Notes under the pieces: generated by a model
Database searches by the model: none
What the model saw: the letters and a program-made list of their open reading frames with translations, nothing else
Told to the model about the DNA's origin: nothing
Source of the DNA: Lagopus muta
Taxonomy: Eukaryota; Chordata; Aves; Galliformes; Phasianidae
Assembly (NCBI RefSeq): GCF_023343835.1
Contig: NC_064444.1
Span: 17,397,219-17,461,218 of the forward strand
Length of the DNA: 64,000 bases
Direction: 5' to 3'
In this document: positions 11,201-23,200 of the stretch, in pieces
Layout of the letters: each line of letters begins with the position of its first letter
Numbering within the stretch: the stretch's first letter is position 1
Position numbers and translations under genes: made by a program

Positions 11201-14200
11201 AAGTGTTAAAACTTGTTGGGCAGCTAGGTGGAATTAGAAACAACGTGGTCCCCATAAGACTGCCTGCATAGTAACAACATTTATCTGAAATAGGGAAGCT
11301 GAAAATCTTGGCTGGAATATGCATGAATTAAAGCATGCTCTTTTCAGTGCCTTTTCCAGGTGAATGATTCTGCTTTTTGCATTCTCCTTATGGAAGGTGA
11401 TTTGAGCTACCTGTCTCTCAGTGACTCCTTTTGTCCAGTTACTAAAAATGAAGTTGCAATTGAAGTTAATTTGCTGTCACTGGGGGTCGATCTGGAAGAT
11501 GTGTTGGCTTTGTAATCACCTTGGGATAAAAATTCAGGCATTGCATTAAAAGAAAACATCTTTCTAGAGAAAAAACGTGCTGAGAGTTGTGAGAAATGAA
11601 CTTCTGTTCATTATCTCTTAGGTGGAGCAACTTAGGGCTTATGCTCAAGAAACACTGCAGGAAGATACGGGGAATTAAGCTGCCCCTTGCAAGGCAGGGG
11701 AAAATGCTTCTTGATGCTTCCATTTCCTCCTTCTGCACCAAAGCTGAAAAATGCAGGGAATATTTTTGCATGCATCCTGGGTGTTCAAGGCATTTGATGA
11801 GGCAATGTCCACAGGTTTTCAGTGCACTGCAGATTGAGGGCAGCTGATGGCAGGACGGGTGCTGGGAATGACAAACAGAGAGGCAGGGGAGCTGCACAGA
11901 TACGTGGTGACGTTTCCCCTCTGTCTTTTCTGCAGCTGCCAGCAATGGCTCCGCTATGGTGCGAGTGTTGAGCGTCAGCACTGCGGAGCGGACCTTGCTG
12001 AAGGGATTCACAGGTGGTGTGGCAGACCTGGCTTTTGCTCATCTCAACTCCAACCAGCTGGCGTGCCTGGATGAGGCTGGCAACCTCTTTGTCTGGCGCC
12101 TGGCCATGGAGAAAGACAAAATCCAGTATCTTGTCAAAACAAGCTTCGTCTCGGTGGTGGGGTAGTGGTTAGATGTGAATGTGAGCTCAGAATTGCAGCA
12201 CCTACTGTGGCCATCTAGTCCAACACCCCTGCAATGAACAGGGACACCACAGCTCCATCAGGTTGCCCAGAGCCAGCTCCAACCTGGCCTTGAAAGCCTT
12301 CAGGGATGGGGCATCCACCACCTCTCTGGGCAACCTGTGCCAGTATCCACCAGAATATGTGTGTTAGGTTGCAGCTTCTTCATTTTAATTGTATCCACTT
12401 GTTCCAGCTGGGTCTGATGTGTGTGGATGGACGAGAGCACTCAGCCTGGAGTGGTTTTCTGGCTCTCTGTGGTATCGTTGTTGCTGCAGTGGCAGCTGAA
12501 ATAACTCAATCTGTCCATCAGCAGTTGTGTGGATAACACATTCAGATGGGGGTATGTGTTTTTTTGCTTATCCTGCTCCTGTCTGCAGCCTGCAAGAGAA
12601 AATTAACAGAATCTATTAGCTTTTGTAAGCTTAACTTCTACAGTGAGGAAAAGCTGGTTTGCCTTGCTGTTTCTTTCTTAAACCACAGTCCTTTTAATTG
12701 ATTTATTTACATAGCAATGATTCAAAAAACGTGAGGTTTAGTAGTATTTACCAGAGGCCCAAATCTGAAAAGCCAAAAAGCTATGTTTCTTAACTGTGGT
12801 GATCAGAGAGGAGATCTTGGTGAACATCAAACGGCCTGACGGTACCCCTCTGAACACCTCTCGAAGAATCATCTGGTGTCCTTTCATCCCAGATGATAAT
12901 GAAGAGAACAGTGAAGAGGGAAGTCAAACGTTGGCATTGCTGCATGAGGACAGGGTAAGGAAACATTGCTTTTGAAGATTATCTCGTGTTATTATGAGAG
13001 GGAAAGAATCTAATGGAGAAAAGAGCCCATATAAATGGTTAGAGATGACAAGGGTTCTGTAGTCATCTGTGCTGGGGATCCTCCCATAACGGGATGCACG
13101 GTTCCTCTCTTCTGAGGAGAGATTGTGCTGATCTTTGAGGGGCTCGGAAGGAAGGAAGGAAGGAAGGAAAGTGCAAGTTTTGCTCAGCATCAAGTAGTGA
13201 ACACCACTAGAAACAATGTGGGGGGTCAGGGGCATCATTCCCTTGTTCAGGCTTGGCCAGTAGGCAAGGGAGGGTTGGTAAGCAGCAACTGTAACTGCTG
13301 TGAGCAGTGCCAGGAAAGCATCTAGTGGCCAAGGTGGAGAGGGGAAGGGTTGTGTCACGTAGTTCCATGGGGCTGATATGTTGGGTAGAGATGTAAGAAA
13401 TTGTCGACAGTGTGAGAGCAGCACCTGTGGAGGTAAACCTGTGTGTTATTTTGCAGGCAGAGGTCTGGGATTTGGACATTATCCGCTCAAACAACAGATC
13501 CTGGCCAGTGGAAGTGCCTAACATCAAAGAAGGCTTCATTGTAGTGAAAGGCCACAGCACGGTATGGCTCTGCTTCCTTTTCTTTACTACTGCCACATTC
13601 TGATTGCTACACATCATTTAGGCTGTCTTTGGGTTTTGCTGCATCTGGAGCTGGAGTCCTTAAGGCAGTTTGCTGTAGAAAAGTTCCTTGTCCATCCACC
13701 CAGTCACTCCCAGCCTTCTGGTTATGTGATTAAGTGCACATGTCACTGCTGAGTGACCTCTGTTTCACGAGCCAAGGTGCATTTATAGTCATTTGCTTTG
13801 AAAGTGACTTTTGAAAAACTCACCTGTATTTCCAAGGGCCTGTTTGACATCCTGGGCTGTGTTTCAACTGCTTTCTTGGATATCACAGTAAAAGGAAAAC
13901 CTAACAGTGCTATTTGTTGCTGGATGAGAAGGGGAAAACTAAGCCCAACATCATCTTTTATGATCCCCTCATGAGGGTAGCTGTTATCTGTTAGGACAGT
14001 GGTCCGGGGCTACAGCTGAGCATCCAGGAGGTGATGTTTTGAATATGAAAGGAACAACTGGAAAGAATCCCATTTCGCTTCCTGAAAGGGAAAATGACAA
14101 ATTAATTATATCACCCAGGTAAAACAAAGTAATTCATGCTTGTGAAAAGCCAGAAAATCCCAAAACACAATGAGCTCTGTTCAAAATGTGAGTGATGGTG

Positions 14201-17200
14201 GAAACAGTAGCAGAATAATCCGTATAATCCATGGTACTTAACTTGCTGTTTGGAAAAGTAGATTATTAGTTATGATTATTACTGAAAAGAGGAGTAAATT
14301 TTTCTCTGAAGTGTTGTGTAGTGAAGAAATCACTCTGATCTCTGGTTCTGTCAGTGTGTTAATCACATTCCTATTTGAAAAGGGCATTCTTTCTCCCTTA
14401 AGAGCTACAGAATTACTTTTCTTAATGGTTTTTTTTTCTCTTTTTGGTTTAGTACCTGAGTGAGGGAGCACTTTCTCCGGATGGAACTGTATTGGCCACA
14501 GCAAGTCATGATGGTTTTGTCAAATTTTGGCAGATCTATATTGAGGGGCAAGATGAGCCAAGGTAACTGGAGAACTGGAAAATGAAGGAACTTAGAGCAG
14601 AGCTGCTTTTTCTCTAAGAATTTTCTCGTTGCAGGATTATATGGGATGATCACTCTCAGGACACAATAAAATACAGCGTGAATGTTTGTAAAGTGATCTG
14701 TTAGTGAGCAGTGATGTGGTGTCACGTGTGGGATATAACCACATATCGTGGTTTGGTGACCTTAGGAAAAAGCAAGAAGCCCTCTGTGAAATGCTGAATT
14801 CTGTGCTCTGCACAGGCTGTGCTCGTAGTCAGCCTGTTACTCTCTTTGTTGCAGTGCAGAAGGCTGCTCTGGGCTATTTATCTCTTCTTTTATATGTTGT
14901 GTCCTTGTAAAGATAAGCCAAAGGGCAACTCGTGTGCTCTTTGGTTGTTCTGGTCACCAGCAATGGCTGCAGTCTCTTATATGAGCAGCCAGACAGCTAC
15001 AAGCTGGCAACACTTAGTGCCTGCTGACTAGGTGACTGGCTTAGTGCCTGCTCCCTTTGGACAGAGGTTAACATGTTCAGGGCCTACATTTTACCATCTT
15101 CATTCACCTTTCCATGCATGCTTGATGTTTTCTGTGATTCTTTCCTAGATGTCTTCATGAGTGGAAACCACATGATGGGAGGCCTCTTTCCTGCCTGCTC
15201 TTCTGTGACAACCACAAAAAACAAGATCCAGAGTAAGGCCCAGTCCTTTACTTTGCGTATCAAAGTTCAGTAACATCTTCTAATGCTGATGTTGGGGTGT
15301 TCCTTGTAGTTGTGATCTTTAGCTTTGTGTCTGGAGCAGGTCCTCTCTTCTTCATACTACGTTTTCTAGTGCTGGAGAAATAGAGTGGACAAAGCACAGC
15401 CTAAAGTTACCTTAATTCTAATGTCTTCTATGAAAGCAAGGACAGATCTAAATCAATGAGTCCTTTCAGGTTTGTGGTTTTGCCTGACCTGTTGTCTTTC
15501 AAATTCCTGTTGCAGTTGTATAAAACAAAAAAAGCTATTTTTGGTCTTTCTTCAGACACTTACAGATATATAGTTCTTGAGCTACAAGAGCTATACTGGT
15601 TTCCAAGGTAGATTAGAAACAGAGATTTTCTGGGAACATTCCTGTTGGGCAAAGCCACCTACGTGCTGCTTGTAAGGGTAATTCAGTTAAATATCCTGCT
15701 GCAAGGGACCAGGTCTTCTTTAAGAGAACATGACTGTATTGTGCCTGCAGGGTTCCCTTCTGGAGGTTTCTCATCACAGGAGCAGATCAGAACAGAGAAC
15801 TGAAGATGTGGTGCACTGTGTCTTGGACCTGCCTGCAGACCGTCCGGTAGGCGCCCATATGCTGACTCCCCTGGAGGGTTGGCTTTACTTTGAGCCATGA
15901 CACCCTACCAGAGCTCTCAACTTCCAGCTCTCCTTACTTTGCAGAGATGATCTTTAATTTTAGTGGAGTCTGCTCTAGCCTCAGTTAGAACCTTTTTTTT
16001 GTCTGGTGTGACATATCTGTTGAAAGCCATCAGGGCTGTGGTAGGCTGTCAGGCTTTGGTATGGCAGCAGAGGAGGTCGATCCTTTTACAGACATGCATA
16101 TTACTGAGATCTGTTATCCTTGCTTTGGTCTGTAGAGTGTAGTTTTGATTTGATTTGCTGAGCCATGTAAGTCCAGAAGTTCAGATGCTGCTGCAGGCCT
16201 TCCTTTTGCTCAGCTTGTGCTGTTCCTTGATTGGACTCTTTTGCTCTTTTGTGGCTTCTGTGCTTACATGCACTTGTAAGGCCACTTCTGAATTGTCTTA
16301 GAATGAGAATGTGATTTATAGCTGAGTGCTACTTCTTCCCATCTCATATTGCAGGAGATCCAATGCCTGAGAATTTGTGGATGTTCTTAAATCTGTATCT
16401 GTTGTCCTCCCATGAATGTAGCATAATTACCTAAGGACACAGAGTCATCTTCCATTTAAATGTTTGGAATTCATAACTTGATGCTATTCTATGATCCTCT
16501 TGCTGTCCTCTTAGTTGATGTCAGCACTGACTTTCAGCAGTGATGCTTCTTGTTTAGGGGGTGGTTGCACTATAATGTGACTGTGAACACCTTAAGATTC
16601 ATTTTGACCAATGCACAGTAGTTGTGGCTGTACTAATACACCTTGTTTTCTGTGCCTTCTCCTGTCTTGTTTGTGGATCTAGATTTTCTCCTGACATCTT
16701 CAGCTCCATGAGTATTCTTCCCAGCCTGAAAGTCTGCCTGGATCTCTCCGCTGAGTATCTGATACTGAGCGATGTGCAGAGAAAAGTAGGTATTTCATTT
16801 TATTGCTGGCTGTGTGGGTAATGGTGGCAGTAGAAATGTTCTGTGTGACTGATTCTGCTGCCCAGGTCAAGGCTTTGCATGTTGATAACTGAAAATGCAC
16901 AGAGGTTGGCCTCAGCTATTTCAGTATAAGATAACAGATGGTGACAATTTGGCTGATTAATCCGGAGGAGCCTGAAGGATTATTTCTTACCACAAAGTAA
17001 AGTTCTCATTTGGAGGAACTTGTCTGGCACAACAGGATTGAGTTCCTGATCAACTCTAACTCAGATAAGAGCGTGCTTATTGTGGTTGCCTGGCGTGGGT
17101 GTGCTCTTACAGATTTAAACATCCCAGGCCTTGTTCCTTGTGTTATTCCCGTGCTCCCAAATGTAGGTTCTAGGCTTTATGTCCACATGAGCATGCACAT

Positions 17201-20200
17201 GCTATGCTCTGAAAGCCCAGTGACATACTGTTTTTGCTTTTATTAGGTCTTGTATGTGATGGAGCTGATGCAGAACCAAGATGAGGGCAAAGCTTATTTC
17301 AGTTCCATCTCAGAGTTTCTCCTCACCCATCCAGTCCTAAGCTTTGGCATCCAGGCAGTGAGCCGCTGCCGGTTAAGGCACACTGAAGTGCTTCCAGCAG
17401 AAGAGGAAAATGACAACTTGAGTATAGGTAGGTGACAAAGAGGGAGTTTGGCTGCTCTGAGATCAGGTTGTCTGTCCTGACTGATTCTGGATTGCTCTCA
17501 TCTTTTACTCTGTATGAAAGGTGTGTTGTACAGCAAGAGTATTTCTGAGAAGCACCGTGCAGATGGTTGCAAACCTCTGGAGGTCTGCAGTCCAACCTGC
17601 TGCTTGAGGCTGAGTCAGCTCTGCCTTTACCCCATTCTTTGTGGGAGGCCTTGAAACGTGACATTTCTGTCTGTGCTCTGGTGCCTTAGGGCTGCACCTC
17701 TTCAAAAGAAACTCAACCTGGAAAAACCAAGCTACAGATCGTAGCCATTGCCTCTCATTGCACAGCAATGCCACTAGAGATGTTTCTGTTCTGTCAAATC
17801 ATTACAGGGCTGTGCAGGTTTGAGTGCTCTCATTAAGATACCACATGAGCTGCTCAGTATCAGGGCAGTGTTGCTTTTGCAATCCTATGGTTTCCTTGCC
17901 CCCAGCAGAACACAGGGGAAACCACTTCTGTCATTGTAGGGCTATGAGTCTCTCCAGCACAATTCCATACAGGCTCACAGCAGCAAAAGAATTTCTGAGA
18001 GAGCCATCAGGATATATTTCTGTGACTGCCTGTCTTGGTAAACTCTATAACATCAGAGGTGTGAGCACGTGGTCTGAGAACCAATTGGTTGCTTCTGAAT
18101 TGTACTGCCTGAGCTGTTTTGGGATATGAGGACAATATACACTCTGAGTTGATGGTGAGATTCTTCTCCATCATGTATAGAAAACATTTTCCCAAGCTAC
18201 AAAGCTTCTCACAACAGAAATGAACAAGAAAGTCTCTTTTTGAGGAGAAGCTTCTGAGAGAGATACAAGATGTAGTAACAGCCAGGAGAATACAGTGCCT
18301 ATGATAGTGAGTCCTTTGGGGGATTGTTCCTTGATTGCTGCCTCTCTTTGGCTGTTAGTTTGCTCCTGACCTTCTACTTTTTATCAGTAAAACCTGAAAA
18401 GATGCTTTGAATAATCATATTTCATGTTAGAGGGATTTCTGAGCTATCAGTACAATATTCTTCCCTATGCCCATTCTGCATAATTTTAGTTGAGTGATGT
18501 CAGTATTAGCAGCATGTTACTCTAAAACACAGGAGAAAAAATGACTGATACTTTCAGCAAGTCAGGAGTAGAAGGGCTGAAGCTTCATGTCCCCCTGTTA
18601 GTGCTTAGATGATTAGGACAAATTGCCCAGCAGAGCCTAATTTAGCTTTTATTATGGGGAGTTATCCCTTCTACTTGGCGTTCATTCTTAGCGAGGAGAA
18701 TGATTCATGCCTTGGCTGATTATTATTGGTGCTAGCTGGTGGGAGGTTTTTGCAGGGCTTCTCATAGCTGCAGTTACTCAAAGCCAGAGGGATGTGTTGT
18801 GACCTAGTCTGAACTTCTGTGGGATAGCATGTCTCTCTTAAAATACACCCAAGCAGTCATGTCAACAGCCAGAGCAAATTCTTGGTAGCTCCAGACCTCA
18901 TCTTCCTCGACTCTACCTGTTGGAAGATACTTCTTACTTCCCTCAGGCTTATTTGACTTGATCAGAGCGAATTTGATTGTTCTCACTTCAGAAAGTAAAA
19001 GGAACAAAAGTAAAAGTGATGTAGGCTACGTTCTCCCTTAACAGAATGAATCTTCCTCTGAAGTGGAGGAGCGATGAAGCTGTGCTCTTCTGCTTCTTTG
19101 CTCTGATGGGATTTGTAGCCATTTGTTTGCATTTTCCAGCCAACTTCACGTCTTACGTTTGTCTTGTTTTGCAGAAGGTGCTCAGGGAGCAGGGGCTGTT
19201 GAGTCAGCAGCTGGCGTGCTGATAAAACTCTTCTGTGTGCACACCAAGTGAGTATGTAGAGCAACTGTCACGGACAGTGTTGTCCTAATCCCACAGTGAC
19301 TTACAGGAACTGCTGTGTGCTTACCAGTTTCTTTTGCTCCTGAGGAAAGACTGCTTGAACTCCTTGAAGCTTTTAGCTGTGATGCATTTGGTGTCCCCAT
19401 AGGAAACAGCCCAGCATGGTGCTGTGGCTGGGAAACACCTCTGGGTGCCAGAACTGGATGATAGAGCTGAATGGGGGTCAGCTTCTGCTTTCATCACAGG
19501 CAGAAAATGCCAGTGTGTATTCCAAGGGTGTCAGTTTCATTAAGACAAGTTTTTTCTAAGGCTTGATGACTTGTAAACTAATCAGAGATGCCTCTTTTTT
19601 TTTATTTAATATTTTTTCAGAGCACTACAAGATGTGCAGATTAGATTCCAGCCTCTCCATAGTCCTGACATGGGTGCATCTGTGCCTTCCCATGGCTCTC
19701 ATGAAGAATTTGGTGAGTGTTTTTGAGAGGGGGGCTGGTGGGAAACAGCAAGAGGGTGTTGGTAGGTTTCTGGCAGCTTTGGGTGCCTCTTTGTAGTAGT
19801 GGTGTTGTTACATGAAAGATTCTCAATGTAGCCTAGCACACCACTTGCTTGGAGCCCAGTGAGAGCGTGGAGCACAAGGATATGTTAGGGTAGGAGTGCT
19901 GGAGCTTGTGCATACTTGATTTTGCTTTCCTAGGTGATCAGGTGCTGGGGCCAGAAACATGACATTTGTTTTGTGTCAGATGGAGGGAATCACAGTGACA
20001 CCAGAGCTGTGGGGGCAGAGGGGGCTGGGTTGTGTAGTGTTCTTCAGTTCATCTCCTGCTGTGTCTGTTAGAACTAATGCTGCTGCGTTCAGAGGAGAAA
20101 GGAGGGTTGTACCTTGTATTATCAAAGCCTGATAACATCCACTCTAGCACATAAGAAATAATCAGAACAGAAAGTTCACCTTGCTATTAGCTTTGATCAG

Positions 20201-23200
20201 CACGTTGCAGGTTTTCTGTTTAGTTTTTTGGAATCCAGTGTGGCTGGCAATGGGATAAGTTCAACCTTTAGCTATTGAGGGAAGTTCCTGCAAGCTGATG
20301 TTTGTTTATCTCTTGGAAGCCTTTCCAGATCACATAGCTGATCTAGGCACAGAAGGGCTGGGATCTGAAAAGGGATCTGTGCACGGCTCTCAACCCGACT
20401 TGCGCCGTATCGCGGATCTGCCTGTACCAGCAGACTTCCTTTCACTCTCAAATGATGCCAAGCCTAAGCTGATGACTCCAGATGCATTCATGACACCGAG
20501 TACATCTCTTCAGCAGGTAACCAGAGTTTAGCACTCAGGGGTGGTGGATGAGTGTGGATTTTGATACTTTTGGGAATGTTTTCTAGGCAGTAGTGACTGA
20601 ACACAGGAAACTTTAGCTGTACATCAGCTGGTATAACTGTGTTGTGTAGAAATGTGTGTGCTAAATAACTATCTATTCTGGGAAACTACTCTTGCTGGTT
20701 TACACACATTGGTTGGGGTTGTGATGTAGTTCTAATGGCAGAAAAGCCCTAACAGCTTGTGCTGTCCCTGTGCATCCTGTCTGACAGGGTCCTGTGGGAA
20801 TGTGATCAGATAGGTAAATGGGACTGGAACATCTTCTGCATAAGATCTGCAAGTCACTGATCTGGTAGCTCAGGCAGTGTTTTGAATCTGGCACAGCAGG
20901 TCTTAATTTGTGTGGGAGACAGTGCTTCTGTACTTGTTCAGGGGCTGTGGTATTGGGAGCCATGTGAAGCATTAGTTGAGATTTGCTGATCTTTGGGAAG
21001 GGTAGCAAAGTGTCTGGGTGAAGAGCCATAAGCAAGGATCAGTAGTGTTTAGTGTGTTTAAAAGCACACCTTTAAATAGCTTGATCTGCAATGTAATGAG
21101 AAGGCATGGATTCCATTGGTGAGAACAGGCACTGTTTGTGCCTTCTTTGTCTTTCCATGAGAAATGGACTGGCAGCTGTTTTTTGCCATGCTGGTGTGGT
21201 TCTTACAGACAAGGGGGAAAGGTGCTTGTGAGCTGCACTCTGCAGGCACATCTGAGGGCAGGGTTTCCACTTGCAGGGGAGGAGTGTGTGGTTGTCACTG
21301 TGTACGTGCACTGGAGGAGCTTGGGTGAGGGTGAGCAGCATGTGGAGATGTGCAGAAATGAAGTTAGTGTTGAGCCACCCCTACTGACAACCTAGGGACC
21401 AAAGAATAAAATCAAATCCTCGTAAAGATTTTGTTGGTGTTAGCAAAGTTGTGTGCAGAAATTAAATATGTGCCTTCCCAAAGCAAACATGTCCTGAGAG
21501 TTTGGAATGACTGCTGGAGTGATGGCGCCTGAGGGCATCATAGTGCAGGCACAGCCTTGAGTTCAGCTTCATCTCTGTGCTCTGCAGTAAAGCATTGTAA
21601 AGAGTGAGAAGCCTGGCTAAACAGATTCTCACAGCTGAGTATGAATGCTTATGTTGGTTTCTCTGTAGGTATTTCTCAAGGCCTGCATATCCCACTGTGG
21701 TCTGTGCTGCTGACCAGCTCATGAGGCCAATTTGAGTGTTCTATTTCTGGTGGAAAACAGAATGGTGATCTAATGCTGAGCCCTGCAGAATGCCAATTCT
21801 GATTAGGGGGAGCAGTACCTCTGAAAGCAGTCATGGTTCACATGATGAGGGTGTATTAGGGCTGGCTTCTGACCTGCCCCTAAGTTCCCAGCCCTACAAG
21901 TCATGATTATTATTTTCTTTTCCATCTTTGCCAGAGTGTCTTTACAAGTTCTTCTGAAGCCAGTGTTCTCAGCTTAAGCACTGCTGTTGGATTCTTCTGT
22001 CATGTTCACCTCTGTATATTCTCTCATAGATCACTGTATCTCCGGGCAGCAGTGTCAGTTCCCTGACTGCAGTCACAGCCATGAGCAGCACTTCTGTCAC
22101 AGATGCCTCTATGTCCAGGTAAATAGAGCATGTATTAAATAATATATTTGCAGCTGAACCAGTACTGTTCTTCAGCATGAGCGGAGCTGTGGTGTGTCCT
22201 ATTGGAGGGCTGGTTGTACCAGAGTTGGAAACTGGCCCAAGCCCCAAAGTCCCTGTTTGGGCAACTGCTTGTATCTCTGGTGCAGCTTGGAGCATGCCTG
22301 TTGCCTTCCAAAGGGCTTACAGCAGTGATTAATTTGTGCTCACAGGGATTCTTTTCTTGCTTCTCAGTTTTGTTGCTTTACATGCTTCTCCCAAAGGGCT
22401 GTCGTTGTTTACGGGTAAGAGAACCCTGCAGCCACTGAGGAGCAGGCTGGTAATTGGGAGTGCTAGGAAAATGTTACTAGTGTGGAGGTGTGTTGGGCTG
22501 CTTAACAGGGGAAGACTTTACTTCTGGGGGCTGGAAAAGGACGAGAAGCTAACGTGTGTCCTGTTTCTTTCTAAACACTCTACAGTGTGAACTGAAGATT
22601 TAACAAACCCCTTTTCTCACAGAATCCCTCAAATTCTAGGAGATTACAAAGCCTTTCTATTTCTCTTGTTTCCACTTGATTTTGGGGGCTGTATGGTGAC
22701 TGGGAGATGCAGCTGTTAGTGGACAGGGAGTAGCTGATCTCAGTGGAAGGGAGGAATGCTTGCAGGACACCAGTGAAACTTGTGGTAGGGCTCCTCTGTT
22801 GTCCTGTGGACCAATCTCCTCACCATGAGATGTATTGTAATGTTGGCCTGCTTGATTTGTTTATGTCTCTGCTCCCTTCAGGCCATCAGAAGACTTGACT
22901 GTGAGCCCCAAGATGCAGCTGGACACCAGCCTCACACTGAGCAGCAGTAGCAGCAGCCTGCAAACTAGTCCTAGGAGCCATTCTGTTCTTATCCCAGGCC
23001 TTCCTGACAAGCTGACACCAAAGGCACCTGTTCCAGTAAGCTGAAAATGTTGTTTCTTCCTTCTCTGTGGGCTGTATAACCTGAAGTTGTTCTCCAGCAT
23101 TACATTTTCTATATATTCAAACCAGCAGTGGCTTAAGTGTTGTGAGCAGAGGTGAGAAACAATTGAAATCTAGTGGGTCTATTTCTGTGTTGCCTTGCAT

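Larger units (their letters stand above)
8424..11935 (+). other. EDC4: EDC4 introns 2-4
   Basis: Three U2-type introns (8424-9501, 9614-10428, 10529-11935). An (AT)n tract at 10401-10413 followed by a T-run precedes the exon 4 acceptor. No other repeat, RNA gene or conserved block recognised. Confidence 0.6.
12955..17246 (+). other. EDC4: EDC4 introns 6-11
   Basis: Apart from the exons listed separately, this stretch holds the (GGAA)6 repeat and short AT-rich patches (for example tgacaaattaattatatcac near 14095). All donors are GTAAG-, GTATGG-, GTAACT- or GTAGG-like U2 sites. No further feature recognised. Confidence 0.55.

Noticed and set aside
11466-12011. 181-codon minus-strand open frame overlapping EDC4 exon 5
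   Set aside because: Antisense shadow of a constrained coding exon, opened by GTG; no domain or splice support.
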